Part shown: piece by piece, positions 1 through 13,796 of the stretch
Numbering within the stretch: position 1 is the first letter of the stretch
Layout: every line of letters begins with the position of its first letter
From: Vanilla planifolia
Taxonomy: Eukaryota > Streptophyta > Magnoliopsida > Asparagales > Orchidaceae
NCBI GenBank assembly: GCA_023846275.1
Contig: CM043870.1
Location: 6,509,527 to 6,573,526, forward strand
Reading direction: 5' to 3'
Length of the DNA: 64,000 bases
Made by a program: the position numbers and the translations under genes
The notes under the pieces: model-generated
Seen by the model: only the letters and a program-made list of their open reading frames with translations
What the model was told of the DNA's origin: nothing
The model's database searches: none

Positions 1-3000
1 TTTTTCATGTTATTCCAAGTGCATTATAATAGAAACTCTTTGAGGAGATCTTATTTAAGTAATCAATCTATCACTTTTGCAATTTATTAAACAAAACCCT
101 TTTGTCACCATTGTTACCTACCACACATGGAGAGAGAGAGAGAGAGAGAGAAGAGCAAAACCCATGGCCTTATCTCCTCCCACTTTTTTTATATTTCCTA
201 ATTTACTTTTCTTAGATCATCCCCATTGACATATCCATTGAGTATGGAATAGATGCATGTTCTATATTTATTTAGAAAATTCACAAGAGTGCTATCATCA
301 TCACATCAACCTAGAGCCTTGTTTTCATCTTAGGGGCATGTACCATCATTTTTCTATTGTGATGCTTTTCATGTCAAATTAACTAAGCTCCACTAAGGAT
401 CTTTTGTCTGATTATAAGTGGAAGCAAAAAGTGAGAAATGTGATGACTTCAATTGATTGTTATTTGCATCCTTACTGTCCCCAACTAAAGTGAAGCATTT
501 CTTTCTTTTCCTTCACTTTTGTCTTTTTATTGTCGAAGTCACTTGTGGCCTTCCTATTGCCTACATATTGAAGAACAATCACAACTGTTAGCAATAGGTT
601 GTTAATAAACATCTAAGTAGTTTGATTGTTTCCAGTGTGGTTGCTGTGATTGTTTATAAGCCCCATTGGCTATCACTTCTAGCCAGCCATCACTGCTCAT
701 TCATCAAGAACTATTGCTAGTCGCTGCACTACTTGCTCTTAGGTGAACACCACCAGTGGCTGCCTCACCTCTCCCTGATTAACATCGTAGCTAAAGCCCA
801 GATGCTGTGTTCCCCTCTGTGGAAGTGGAAAGTGAGAAATGTGGTGACCTCTATTGATGGATGTTTAGTTCCTTGTAAGGGAAGCCACTTTCCCTAATAC
901 ACGAGAAGTATTGTTTTTTTCTTTCCTTCAACTTTCAAATTGCCAATGTCACTTCTAGCTTTCCTATTCTCTGCATGTCAAAGGTCAATCCACACTCGTT
1001 GCAACTAGTTGTCTTTGTCATTGAGATCACCTACGCTACTTGTAATCTCCATTTGTTGTTATCATTTTTTGTCAATTATTGCTCATCCACTAACAACCAC
1101 AGCTGGTCATGGTGCCATTTGCTCTTCAATGATGGCCATCGGTTGTAGCCCCATCCCTAAAGCCCATTGCGACTTCAGTCCAGTGTTTCCATTATGCCCT
1201 TTTTCCTTCCCTTCCCCACCAACAACCATTGATGCCATTATTGACCCGATTGTTGCCAGTTGACATGCCCTCTTGTAGTAGATGCTGTTGAATTCCACAC
1301 CATTGTTAGTTACCTTAGCTAGTGTTGGCATGTTTCTAATCATTGACATTGACAAATGTTGCTATTCAGCTTTCGATGTTACCATGTTTCCCATTTCCAC
1401 TTCCATTGATTAATAAACTAGACGTAGTATAGGAAATGACACCTTTTCAATGTATAACTAAACAATATGGGGAAGTAACATTTTGAGTTTTAGTTCTAGA
1501 GATGAAAACATAACTTCTCCCTCACTTATATTGAACAAATTAACTCTAAATCAATTGCCGTTGTCATGGTCTTTATTGAAAAGTCTATTAAAACAGGTCA
1601 CCTATCTAAATTTATTATCCTCATCATTGAGCAATGCTTTTTGATTGTCGTTTTTACTGTTTTTTGTACTTAATCTAGATATTTGGTTTTGTCCTTTGCT
1701 TTAGCTAGTCTATATCCAATTTTTTTGATCAATTTTTGAAAGAATTTTACTTAGTATGATTTATTATTTTTTTATCCTCTTGTTGTGCTAATTTATCTAT
1801 TTATTAATTCTCCATGTTTCACAATTAAACTACATTTTATACAAAAACTTCTTGCCATCCTTATCTTATATTTTTTTTCCAATCCCAAGCTTTGTTGTAC
1901 ATTAGGACACATTTTTTTTTGTAGATTTCTCAACTCATCTTAGATATCTTATATAAATACAATTATCAACATTATCCCATATTAGATTTTCTCCTTCATC
2001 TATATCTGAAGAATATATCTTCTATTTATTCTTGATTGAAGTCTGATTCATTTTTAAATTTCCACCATCTCATCATAAGGCATATTTTTGGCTTGTTCTT
2101 TCTCATTGTTTTTTAAGGTAAACACCTATGATGATTAGTTGATATTAAATGGTCTAACATTCACGTAGTATGACCTTAGCATCTTTTCATTCTAGAAAGA
2201 TCATTTATTTCTCATAAAGAAATAATCAATCTATGTTTAAAATTTTTGTTTTTACTAGTAATCAAAATGTTCTTTGTTTCTTAAAGAAACTATCATTGAT
2301 AATAAGATCAAATGCTAAAACAAGCTCTAAATTAGTTCTATATTTTTTTATTGCCCTCCCCAAATCATAATTATTATGATTGCTTTTATATTGTTTAGCT
2401 TTCATTCTTAAATGTCCCATTTGGGTTTTTTGTAACAAAAATCTTTTCACATGAAAGGACTCATTATATATGCTTCTTTAAACTGATTCTAAAATTTTCC
2501 TTTACAATAGCATCTAGTCTTATTTTAGGGACTAAGACATTAGCAACGTTGATAACTTCATTATTGTAACAATCTTTATGGCTATGATTGTATCCATGAC
2601 TTGCTTAACACCTTTTATATGATCTTTTGCATTTTTACCCAAAATTATATTTGTTTTATGTCTATTCTAATTCTTATATAAATATCAAAGCTTGAATCCT
2701 TAATTTCTTTATTCTTGTCAATTACTCATTTGGGTTTTATCATTAAAAATATATCTTATAAATGGTATCTATTAATTTTAACAACTTTCTAGATGAAATA
2801 CTTGTGCTTTAAGGCCCTAAAATAATTCTAATGTATTGGACTAGCTTCTATAGTTGCAATTTTTCCAAGATGCTGCAAACACTTGCTTGTTTAAATCTAC
2901 ACTTGAGCATCAATATAGTGTCCTTCACTAACTTGTATTTAGACAATACAATGCATTCTTCTTAGTGACTCCTTTACATTAACAAATTCATAGAAGGATT

Positions 3001-4639
3001 TATGTAATGTTGGAGAAATTTTATGATGGTTGCCAACTTCTTAGTACAACTTTAAAAAATATATAGTACTTAACACCTCAATGACATTTTGCCACCCTCT
3101 TTTCACATATGCACGCACAAACTCACAAACTAGTTGCCCATGAGTTTGTTTTAACAAGGCAACATTCTGTTTTGTGTGGTAGAGATAGTGGGATGATATT
3201 TTGGTGGACTTTGTTAAATACTTAAAACTTCTACAAAGTTGGTCGAAATTTTAAAGAAGTTTAATTCTTATGTAGAGTGGTTTTTTTGATTCTTGTTCTA
3301 CTTGTGGTGATTATACTTATATTTTTATGTGCATTACGAGACATACCTAATCCATCGAAGACTTGGATAATGCATCATGTAAAATACGTTTTTTTGGGTA
3401 TTTGTTTTGTGTGCAAGTGTACAAAGGTATTTAAAGCAAAGAGCATAACTAAAGTCCCCCACCTTGACTTAACATGAGCGTGAAAGAGGTCAAAGATTCA
3501 GTTTACTTTTGTTTGTTAAAGGGCTAAAAACAAATCACTTCTTTTGGTGTTTTGATTTCATATTGTAGGGTGGATCTCAAAAGATATGAAAATTTTCCTC
3601 TTTCTTTGTCCTTTTATTAAGTGAATTTTTAAAGACTTTTATACATATTGTGTTGGGTATAATATGGTGTTACTATAGTTATTATATTTTAGATTTGTTT
3701 GTTAAAAATGAAAATGATGCAATTTGTGGTACTAGATGTTGTTCCTTTTAGTCAGAAATATATGATTAAAAGCTTCTTGATCTATTGCTTTATGACAAAG
3801 AGATTGGACTTGTGGAGGTGTGGATTGGGATTAGGAGCAAGAAGGGCTAGGATGGTCACAAAAGATAACAATGCAGCTATGGGTGCTTGCACATTTGGGG
3901 TAGCCTAGATCAACTTTGTAGCCATAACAATAACAGAGAGTTCTATATTTTGTAGACAAAGCCAACCTGAAAAATAGGTGCAACTAACTTGAAAAGCAAA
4001 ACAAGAAAGACTTATTTATTTGGGCAATTCAAAGACCTTTAGTTTTATGCTTGTGTTATATTCAAATGATTATAATAACTTATAATTAGGCGCTTTCACA
4101 ATAAAAAGTATAAGGTCTACATTTTAATCCTAAGGCATAATCGAACATCCCAAAGGTCAACTATTAATGTTTATTGTACTTTAGATTTGAGAGTATCACA
4201 AGCTTTCAAAAAACTTGGTAAGAATTAATATGATATTACATGTTTCATAAAGCAATTTAGTTTTAGTTATGTTTATGAAACCAACCCACTATCGAGGTGG
4301 CATCACCCTATTTACTTGTACGAGTCTAGACCACACACAACTAGCTTATGTTCCTAAATCTAGTTGGATGTTATTTGTACTTTATTTTCACATTTTTCTT
4401 TTCTTTAGATTGTATTTGTGATTTTACATGGGGATGCACATTAAGTCTGCTACGTATTTACTTTGGGTGGGGCTTCCTGTCATTAGTTGTACAACGGGCT
4501 CTATTATTAATCGAACATAGTCAACAATGTATATAGCATTTTACTTACCAATTTATGTTCAAGCAGGTTGAATTGGTTTTCGTTGAAATCACTTTTTGGA
4601 TATGCCCAAGTTCCCTCTAATGCATCTAATTGCATCATT
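1..4639. other. AT-rich intergenic sequence, no gene seen
   Basis: Open frames here are short, many lack an ATG, and none resembles a known family. The sequence is T-rich with scattered homopolymers and looks like decayed repeat DNA. I see no splice-compatible coding blocks on either strand. Confidence 0.6.
130..151. repeat. (GA)n microsatellite
   Basis: About eleven uninterrupted GA units in a T/A-rich context. Confidence 0.9.
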
Positions 4640-5170
4640 TATATCAATCATGTACATCCGGGTACGTCCAGATGTGCTCTAATTGGCTTAGGCATGCCTA
4701 GGCAGGCCACAACACACTTAGGCGGCCATGGCCACACTTAGGTGGCCACAGCCACGCCCCATGTGTATCCTGAGTGCACCGGATCTGGTGCAGCCTAAAT
4801 GCCCTTGATCCCAGCATGTATAGGAGGCATGCGGGCTAGGCACCCCCTCCCAGGTGTGTGTTTAGGTGATGCCATTACATACGTGGGTTGTACAAGGGTG
4901 TGCACCGTGCCATGCGTGGAGGCAATTGTGCACAGGAGAAGCCTTTGAAGTGCCTGCTCAGGAGACAACACTACCTGTGTGAGTTGTACAAGGGCATGTA
5001 TTGTGCCATGCATGGAGGTGGTAGCTGTGTATGGGAGAAACCAGGCGCTCCTCCTGAGCACGTTTGGGAGATGGCACAATCCAGGCAGGTTTTATAAAGT
5101 TTTCCGTGTGCCATTCATAGAGGCAGTTGTGCATAGGAGAAAATGGAGGCGTGCAGCCATTTGGGACAGC
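4640..5170. repeat. GC-richer block with three degenerate ~100-bp tandem units
   Basis: The motif 'gtgccat-c-t-gaggc' followed by 'ttgtgca-aggagaa' recurs near 4907, 5003 and 5107, about 96-104 bp apart. Two of the units are preceded by 'gttgtacaaggg' (4888 and 4983). The block is clearly more GC-rich than its flanks and begins with a run of 'cttaggcggcca'-like words (4700-4760). The short frame 4888-5097 (+) only reads through the repeat, giving two similar ~30-residue units, and is probably not a gene. A decayed satellite or the end of a mobile element is likely. Confidence 0.6.
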
Positions 5171-8002
5171 TTTTAGAACTAATTTAAGGTCTATTTAATT
5201 TCCAATTTCAGCTGGAAAGGTGATCGTTTTCCCATTCAACTTTCCAGAAAAACAAACAGTATTTGCTTTCTTTCTTGAGATGTTCCAGCAAGTTGGTGTG
5301 CTGCGATTATGGTTGCTGGGACTTAGGTGCTGTCTACCATGACAGAGTTGATCCTGAGTTTGCAATTTATGAGTTGTCATTTTTGCCATTATTTGTTTGA
5401 TATAGTTAGTGTGCTTTGCATTCACTTCTTCCATGCACGACATTGCCATCTTGTTTGTGTTCTTGTGATCTCATAGCAACATTTCTCACCATAGCTTTTT
5501 GAATTATTAAATTACATAAAAAAAGAAACTAGTGATTTTGCTGTCAATGAATCTCTCTATATTCATCATAATTTCATTTGAAACTTTAATGCACTAATTT
5601 CGTATATTAATTTCGAGGTATGAAATCAATACTTTCTCTATTGTTGTAGAAGTGTCCGTCTTTACTTTGCAAATGTGTGAGATTTTTTCTAGCCTAAACT
5701 TCAAGGATTTTTATCAACCATACTCTATCGTTTTAGAGATTTTTTAGTTAAAGTTTTGTTATAATCCATTATTGTGAAAATCTTTTGAAATTGCATGTGT
5801 TTTTGTCATAAGGTGAATGTCTATAATCGAGTGAATTGTAAGTTTGTATGTATATATGACATTGAATCTTTATAATTAAGTGTACTGTAAGTTTGCATAT
5901 ATGTATGATATGGCATATAACTTGAGTATGCATTTTTTTAATTTCTTTTAAAAAAATTATACAAAAAAGAATTCTTTTTTTTCATACATTTACATAATTT
6001 TTTATCCCTAAAAAGTATTAAATTAAAATTTATGTTAAAAACTAACAAAAAATTAAAAAATATTATTAATGAATTAATTAGTTAACTTTAATTTAGTGGA
6101 ACTTAAGAGAATTTGAGTGACATAAGACCAAGTCAAATTAGTTAGCTCTTCGAGTCTTGTATTCACGTGGTCAATTAGGTATCATTATAATTATGAGTGG
6201 TCATTCATATTACAGTAGGTTGATAGGATAACAAAGAGAAGAGATTCTGCAATGACTCTTGGAACAAATGGAAGATTTATTTGACATAGCCAATAAGCAA
6301 ATTAGGAAAGTTCAAGCACGAGTGGGTTCCATCACATTGGTAGAGCCACACCTCATTAAATCTGGTCACATCTCATTAGATCTTGCCATGTCAAAGTTTA
6401 GAGAGGGATGAAGAGTTTGTAGTAAAATAAGTTTGTATGATATACTCTCTTAGAGCATAGTTTTCTTCTTGACCTTGCTCTAAATGATGAGGCTTTTTTT
6501 AGGGTATAGATGTCATGTCTCGTCTATCAATTATTATAATTACTGACTAACAATATAATGACATCAGAGCATAGTAACATAATTTGAGAACACAAATATG
6601 ACTATAGACAAAAGTGAAAGAAATAAATAACATTATTTTTATATTTAAACCATTTTCAATAAAAGAGTTATAACAAATATATTATATGTATATCTGTTCT
6701 ACCTTCATTTAGAGACTATTTATAACATCATTAGTATATGCAAAGCACTATATTTAAAAATCTCAAATGTCACTCTATGTACCTTCTTTGTGTGAGTTTA
6801 TGGTACACCCAATAATGTACGTAGAGGAGTGAGCATACAATGTTTAACAGATGAATTCTATTTGGATAAACAATAAGGTATGATAAAATTACAACATCAA
6901 ATGTTGTAAATATAAATTGAAATATGACATATCAATAATGTTGATAATATAATAAATTAAAAACAAAAATAAGCAACATGCTTGATGTAAAAGTATGCAT
7001 ACATATTTGTATCTATTAATCAATATTTCTCTTTTTACAAGTTGCATATATTTTTTTTATTTTTCTTTTACATTTTTTTCTTTCTTTATTTTCTTTTTTA
7101 ACTAGGCTTGGATATTTCTCATAAGATCATACCTTATATTTTATTATATCTCATCTCATTTTTCTATGATATTTTATTATATCATTTCTAGACCTTTGCT
7201 CATAGGTATCATAACTGGTCAGTTATATTAATCACATATCATCTTTGTACATGGATCTTACACCAAGTGCTAATAGTGATAGAGGTCTTTGATGGCATTG
7301 CATCAGTCCAATTTAAAACCAATTCTCATTATACTTAGCATCATGTGTCGGAGCACATCACATATCATGAAATCATGAGAATAAATTCAGGAAAATTTCA
7401 CTTTTTATTTTTTTAGTAGAGTATTTAATTTTATTATCTTTATCTCATATAATATTATCTGCTTACTTTTTATTTTCTTTTATGTTATTACATGATTTAT
7501 TAGACCATTCAATTATGCACCATAGATGTTATGTCAGCAATTATGCATCATAGATGTCACGTCATACTGTAATAATCATATCTACTTACATTACAATTTA
7601 ATTGAATTTATCTGCTTATGTTTTTGACAATCTCTCAAATTCTAACATTTTCCTTTTTTCTTTTATTTTTATGAGGAATTTATATTGTATCTCAAATTAA
7701 TTCTTACAATTCATAACACTAGACAAATACCAATACTGAAAGGAATCATATTGAGCTACTAACTTTATGTACTTTTCTTTAAATTCTATCACTGTTCGAC
7801 AACACTTAATTGTTTTAGCTTTTTGCTTGTTGAAAACAAAACAACAAAATATTTTTCAATAAAAACCTCATGATGTCTATATTTAAATACTTTATCAAGT
7901 AATCTTGAAATTAAATCTCAACTCAGTGGGACCTTTATGATTGTTTTTCACGACACTCAACTTTCTTTATTATTCCTTTGCAATATCATAACAACAACCC
8001 TT
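5171..8002. other. AT-rich intergenic sequence, no gene seen
   Basis: No coding block or structured repeat was recognised. The sequence is dominated by A/T runs and ATCATA-like words. Confidence 0.5.
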
Positions 8003-8060
8003 CCCCCCCCGCCCCCCAAAAAACACACACACACGCACACACACATATATATATATATGT
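8003..8060. repeat. Compound microsatellite C-run/(CA)n/(TA)n
   Basis: A C8-G-C6 run is followed by an A-run, then CA repeats interrupted once by CG, then (TA)n to about 8058. Confidence 0.9.
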
Positions 8061-8339
8061 AATATTATATTTTGTTTTTATCTTTTTTTGTTAAATTGTT
8101 CATCTCATATAGAGTTTCTTTCCTTTCTTTCCCAACTAAAATAACATTCTTTTTCTTTCTTGCACCCTTCAAAGCAACTTTTATTTATTATTGTTATTGT
8201 TATTTAAACAAACTTCATGATACAATAGCCACCTTCACAATAAAAACCACGACAAGAAAACTCTTCTTTCTTCACATACAGGAAACAAACAACACGAGAC
8301 CAAGAGTTCACTCACCTCCTTGCAAGCTTGACAAAGCTC

Positions 8340-8562
8340 AAGGATGACTTCTCTTCTTTTATTTTTTTCTAAATTCTTTGAAGCTACCCTTTTTCCTCGC
8401 GTCCCCTTTCTTGATCACCGACTCTCCTTTCACTCTTTCTCATCTTAACTAAGGATGACTTCTCTTTCTTTTTTTTTCCCGATTTCTTTGATGCTACCCT
8501 TTTTCCTCGCATCCCTTTTCACAATCGCCAGCTTGCCTTTCACTCTTTCCCTCCTTGCCTGC
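8340..8562. repeat. Tandem duplication, 111-bp unit
   Basis: The block starting 'aaggatgacttctctt' at 8340 starts again at 8451. Both copies carry 'gctaccctttttcctcgc' followed by 'cctttcactcttt' at the same internal spacing. The second copy has point changes and a longer T-run. No coding potential is evident. Confidence 0.85.
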
Positions 8563-9679
8563 TTCAAAAATGTGGCCTCGAAGCTCTCGCTCCCTTGATT
8601 TCTTCCCCCGGCTCTCAATGGCATGCTTTGAGAGTTTTCTCAAATTGCAATTCCCTTCGTGATCCTTCCCGAACTTAGATCAAGAAGGTCTGGGGTTTGG
8701 TTGATGATTCCTTGTTGAAATAAAACAAAAAAAATCAATTAAATTTTTTATTTCCCTTTTCAATTGCAACAACTCTAAATATTCATAAAATTTCAACTAG
8801 AGTTCCGAAAATATACGAAAAGAACTAAAATTCGTCACTTAAGTAGCTCAATTTCAAGATGTGGAATTTATTTCACATAATGGTTAAAATTCATACTTGA
8901 TAGTGCTTACGTGTATTAGGACGTTACAATGCTTGATTATCCTTCTATATGTTGTGATGAACAACTTCGAAGATTCCAACCATGTAATGTCAAAGGTTGG
9001 CTATTCAAGGGTATTTCCTTTTATATGTGAACCAATCATTAGGGGTTATGACACATGCTACTCGAAAGCATCATAGATACCTACTCCACAATGGTATGGT
9101 TATCCTGATCTTCATTAAGATCTTGTAATATATTGGCAACTAAGAGAAAGAAAAAGACTAAGCAAAGAAAAGAGTGATTTAGATAACGAGCTTGTGATAA
9201 GAGTGAAAATCAACCCATTGACTTTATATGCTTGGTTGGATCCGAAATTATTTGTGGGTTGGTTGGCATACATGTTCTAGTATTTTGATTGGTAGCTTAT
9301 TTTTGATGAGTGGAAAGTGATATTCATACTTATGAAATTGATTGGTCATACTAAGACTTTTTGTATGAATTAAGAGAGATAAATTTGGGCTTAAGACATA
9401 CTCTAGTAATAAGTTAGGAAGAGATGAAACAAACTAAGGGTTAAGTACCATCCCCTTATCAAGATTGACTTTTGGATGAGTTAGCTACACTTGTTTAGTG
9501 GATGAATGTATTAGATCACATGACTCGTATCGATGTGCTTTTGGTTCGGTATGACACCTTTGTGGACTCTTGTACCATAGCCCATTTAAGGATCAACCTA
9601 TACTCCATTTGAGGTGAGAGATACATAACATCATGTCTATAGTCTTAAGGAAGCTTTCTAAAAGAATTCTGAACACAAG
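8563..9679. other. Non-coding; the right part may be the 5' LTR of the following element
   Basis: No coding block is seen. The segment ends directly at a tRNA-Met-type primer-binding site at 9680, where the 5' LTR of a Ty3/gypsy element would be expected to end. I could not define a TG start or find a matching 3' LTR, so the LTR assignment is inferred from position only. Confidence 0.35.
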
Positions 9680-9690
9680 TGGTATCAGAG
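9680..9690 (+). other. Primer-binding site of a Ty3/gypsy element
   Basis: TGGTATCAGAG matches the standard plant retrotransposon primer-binding site, which is complementary to the 3' end of initiator tRNA-Met. It lies upstream of, and in the same orientation as, the pol remnant, as in an intact element. Confidence 0.7.
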
Positions 9691-11039
9691 ACCTAGACAC
9701 ATGGGCAAATTAGGTCAACAGTTAAGGAGGCTATTGTTAGGAAGCTGAATCTTATACCGATAAGTGCTGTGAGGAGCAATAGAGCTTTTCTACCATTGAT
9801 AAAGGAATGGAAGTTATGTGGTAAGCATCTATCTACAAAGCGATCTATATCACTTGTTTTGCATATTAGGAAATCTGGGTTGCTAGAGTCTTAGGAGTTG
9901 GGAGAGGAGTATTAGGATGATCAGGAGGATTTAGTTGGGGTGAACCATTGTAGAAAATGCCAATGACAACGATGAGACCTTAAAGGCCCACATCTTATTG
10001 CGATGCATTGTGTTGTATCTATTTTGTGAGTTGACACAGATTGGAGGGTTTTTAATATTTATTTTAGGTATAATAATGGGCGTGCAAGATCAAAATAAAC
10101 AGTGGAAACTATATTTCGTTGTCATCTTGATGATTACTTCAATGAAATTAACATTATAGGTGCATCCTTAGCCTTGCCATGTTACTTGGGTATATAAAAC
10201 TTTGATTCTAGTGACATAGAGGTGTTTTGTGCTGATCTAGCTAGAATTAGTATTTTGATTAGATATGGTGTAATGTCGTTATGGATGTTATTCATGTTCT
10301 ATTGGGTTTATCTTGGCTTAGTGATCTTACAATTGTCCATGATGGTTGGTCAAATAGTTATGTCATTGGATGACGGATAAAAAAGATTATTTTGAATCTA
10401 ACGAAAGTAGAGGACTCTTTAGCTAGCAAGGCAAAGGAATCATCTAGTTTACTAGAGAAGAAGGCGTTACACCTCTAGAGTTAGTATCAATTCGAGCGTG
10501 CAAGTTGGAGTGCGAAGTTGTTTATGTTGTGATGGTTAGAGAATTGAGAGAGGAGTTGGGCATGATGCCTTAGTCTTTAAGAGATATTCAAGAGTTATTA
10601 GACGAATTCCATAACATTTAGCTTTGAGAATTGTTGGATGAGTTACCTGCATTAAGTACTTAACATATCATAGATTTTGTGCCATGTTCATCCTTATCGA
10701 TTTTGCCGCATTATTAGATAAACCAAACCATGCATGCTGAGTTACAAAGATAAGTATCTTGAGGATATTAATTTGAAAGAGTTTATCGCCTTGTGCGGTT
10801 CTTTGTTTTCTTAATCTTAAAAGGGATGGCAGCTAGTGTATGTTTGTGGACAGTCGAGCCATAAATAAAGTCACAATCAAGTATGATTAGAACAATTATC
10901 TCTTCAAAGATTGACTTAAAGTTATCACCAAATTTGGATGAGGAAAGTTGATGAATGAAAAATTATGTTTAATATTGAGGGATTGTATGAATTGCTAGTT
11001 ATGCAATTTGGGTTGTTGAATGATTATCATTATGAGTTT

Positions 11040-11281
11040 TATGATGCATGTCCTTTGATCATATTCTTGGGGTCTTCTTCATTGTCCATTTTAATTGCAT
11101 TTTGATCTACAATAGGGATCAAGGAGATTACTTTCACATCTGCATCAGGTCTTTGAGTGTTATGATGCATATCGTTTGATCATATTCTTGGGGCCTTCCT
11201 TATTGTCCATTTTCATGACATTCTAATCCACAATAGGTCTCAAGGAGATTACCTTTGACATTTGCGTCAAGTCTTAGTAGT
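11040..11281 (+). repeat. 121-bp tandem duplication covering the RT active-site motif
   Basis: The block starting 'atgatgcatg' at 11041 restarts at 11162 and shares 'ttgatcatattcttgggg' and 'caaggagatta'. Each copy encodes a degenerate version of the gypsy RT segment around the YxDD box (HFNCILIYN in copy 1, HFHDILIHN in copy 2). A normal element has this segment once. Confidence 0.85.
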
Positions 11282-13796
11282 GTTTTGGAGGGAGAAGTAA
11301 TACATCAATCTTAGAAAGTGTAACATTACGATAACAACTGCAACATTTTTCTTTCTCTCAATTGTAATCTTTTTTGTGTTTCTTGGTGTTCGGTGATGGA
11401 ATGTTGATAGATCCTAATAAAATTAAGGCCATACACAAGTGGTTAACACTGTATAGATTCATAATATCATTAGGACTTGTTATATTATATTGTGTTTGTT
11501 TGAGGCTTAAGTACTATGTTTTCTCCTATTATAGATAATCTTAAGAAAGAGAATCAGGCAGTTACCTATGCCTTTGTGACCAAAAAGGCTAAATTGATAG
11601 AGGCAATGGTTTTAATGTTACATGATTTTAGCAAAGATCTTTGAGGCAACATGCGATGCCTCAGGTGTTGGGATTGGAGTACTTAGTTAGGAGAACCACC
11701 TTATTACATTCTTTAAAAGAAGTTGAATGATGCTCATCAAATATACTTGAGTCATGATGGGAAATATTAGGTATGGTGTTACTGGCATCATTGTCTATTA
11801 TCTCGTGAGTTTGTTTTATTCTAACATCATCACGCATTGAGATATCTTTGTATATAAGAGAGTTGACTGTTGGGCATACGTAATGGGTGGATTATATGTT
11901 TATACTCAAACATTATGCCAATGTTAAAAATAAACTTGCAGATGCACTTAGTAGGAGGCATATTACATTTCACATTATGAGTAAAAGTTATTAGGTTTGA
12001 GAAATGATAGGAGATTGTTCCAAGTGTCTTTATTTTGGAGAGACATTCTAGTTTTGTAAAGGAGCTAACAATAGAGAATATAAACTACATACTAAATGAT
12101 GGATACTTATTTTATGGCAGTAATTATTGAGAGAGTTTCTTTATAATCAAGATGAACTTGGTGGAATAGTAGAACATTTTGGACGGGATGCAACCCTAGA
12201 TATGACAGAGGACTATTTCTATTGGCCAACTATACGATAGGATGTTACAAAGATAGTGATACATTGTAGGTGGGTCAAATGGCAAAGAGCTCTTATAAAA
12301 AAGTTGGACCATGAACACATAACACTAATTTCAAACTGCCTTTGAGGGAATTGGAGCTTGAACTTTATCCTTCGATTACTTTGCATTATTCAAGGCCTTG
12401 GCATTGTCCTTGTTGTGGTTAATAAGTTTTTCAAGATGAGATACTTTATTGCTTACTCTAAGACCTCTAATACTTCAAACATAGTGAGATATTCTTGAGA
12501 GAGTTGGTTTAATATGGCCTTCTAAGGATTATTGTATCCTTTGGAGGCATATGATTTATGAACCACTTTTGGTGGGCTCTATGGAAGAAAATGAGAATCA
12601 AATTTTTTTGTTTTTCACTATTTATCACTTGCAAATGCGTAGGCAAATGATAATCGTTAATAGGAGATTGGGAGACTTGCTTGGGTGTGTAGTGGAGGGC
12701 ACATTGCTTGTTGGGGTGGTGTCTTACCTACGATAAAGTTTCCTTATAATGGTTTAGTGAATGGGTTCATGAGTAAGAGGTATCTGATAATAGTCATTGG
12801 TTATGAGTTGAGCGATTAATATCCTAAACAGACAGTGCGTTTTGAGCATTTTTGGCACAATGTATGCATGACCTGCATAAGGATATTCGACAAAAGCTTG
12901 TTATGAATTATGTTAAATATAAATCAATTGGATATCCTTATAGAAAATTGGTGGAATGCTCAGCTCGTGCTCATCTTAATAATTTTCCTTTTAGCAAATC
13001 TAAGAAATTTACATCTAGAAAAATGGAACCACATTGAGTACCAAGTAAGATAAGTTTCAACACATGAGTTTGAGTTACTTGAGAGCACGCAGATTTGGCT
13101 TGTGTTCAATGTGATATCATTCCATTCGATAAGCCTATTCTTGAGTCTCATTGCCCATACACCTCATTTGAGCTACTCATATCCACTCTACTCATCGGCC
13201 ATGGTCACAATAGCTCTAGAGTCGATATTTCTTTGGCCACACCCCATCAATAGTAACACACTGTCCTCGATCGCAGCCACTATTACCACATCCAAGAGAA
13301 AATTCTTGATAATCAGATTTTCTCTTTTGTTGAACAGTATATAGGTATCTCATCAGATGAAGGATTACCTTCATATGAGGACTGATAGATCGCATCAGAG
13401 GACTTATAGCAGCTGCATGGTATATTTGTAGAGTCAAGTTCTCTGAACTCTGGGAGGATTTGTGCAAAGTATTCTAACCCATCTTCTAGGAGTCGCAGGA
13501 ACCCTTGATCTCGATTCACAGAACGAAAACTTCGACATTCACACACCTTAAGTTGCATCAAATTTGGACCAAAAACATTGGAATCAGAGGTGATCCAACT
13601 CGAATCGTTCCTGCTAGTTTGTTTTTTACTTGTGTTTCAATTTTTTAGATGTTTTATGTACTGATAATGCTAGATTCCAAGCATTGGAATATTGTGGCTT
13701 TGTTCAAGCTAGTATATTTGTAGTTTTTTGTAATCTAAATTAGTTTTCAGCTCATAATTGTTCCTTGCTTTCGAATCTGATGAATTTTCATTTCAG

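Larger units (their letters stand above)
9680..13350 (+). mobile_element. Decayed Ty3/gypsy LTR retrotransposon, internal region
   Basis: Pieces of the gypsy polyprotein lie in order on the + strand, in shifting frames with many stops. They are the pre-RT segment (about 10270-10380, 'MDVIHVLLGLSW'-like), RT start ('FVDSRAINKVTIKY', 10846-10890), the RT active-site region (11040-11281, duplicated), the RNase H start ('LKKENQAVTYAF'-like, 11530), 'KKLNDAHQIY' (11720), the RNase H end 'ADALSRR' (about 11940-11962), the integrase zinc-finger region ('GGIVEHFGRD' and 'YFYWPTIR', 12150-12240), the integrase core (12350-12700) and the 'HDLHKDIRQKL' segment (12865-12900). Weak similarity continues through the 'ILDNQI' region near 13300. 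Gag is mostly missing: only about 0.6 kb separates the primer site from pol. I see no 3' LTR before the phosphatase exons at 13.8 kb. The element cannot make functional enzymes as read. Confidence 0.9.

Noticed and set aside
4795..5176. Overlapping frames on both strands with internal repeats
   Set aside because: The repeats come from the degenerate ~100-bp DNA units; neither frame resembles a protein family.
13216..13561. Overlapping minus-strand frames just before the PP2C exons
   Set aside because: On the + strand this region continues the gypsy polyprotein tail, which explains the open frames better. They do not encode the missing phosphatase half.
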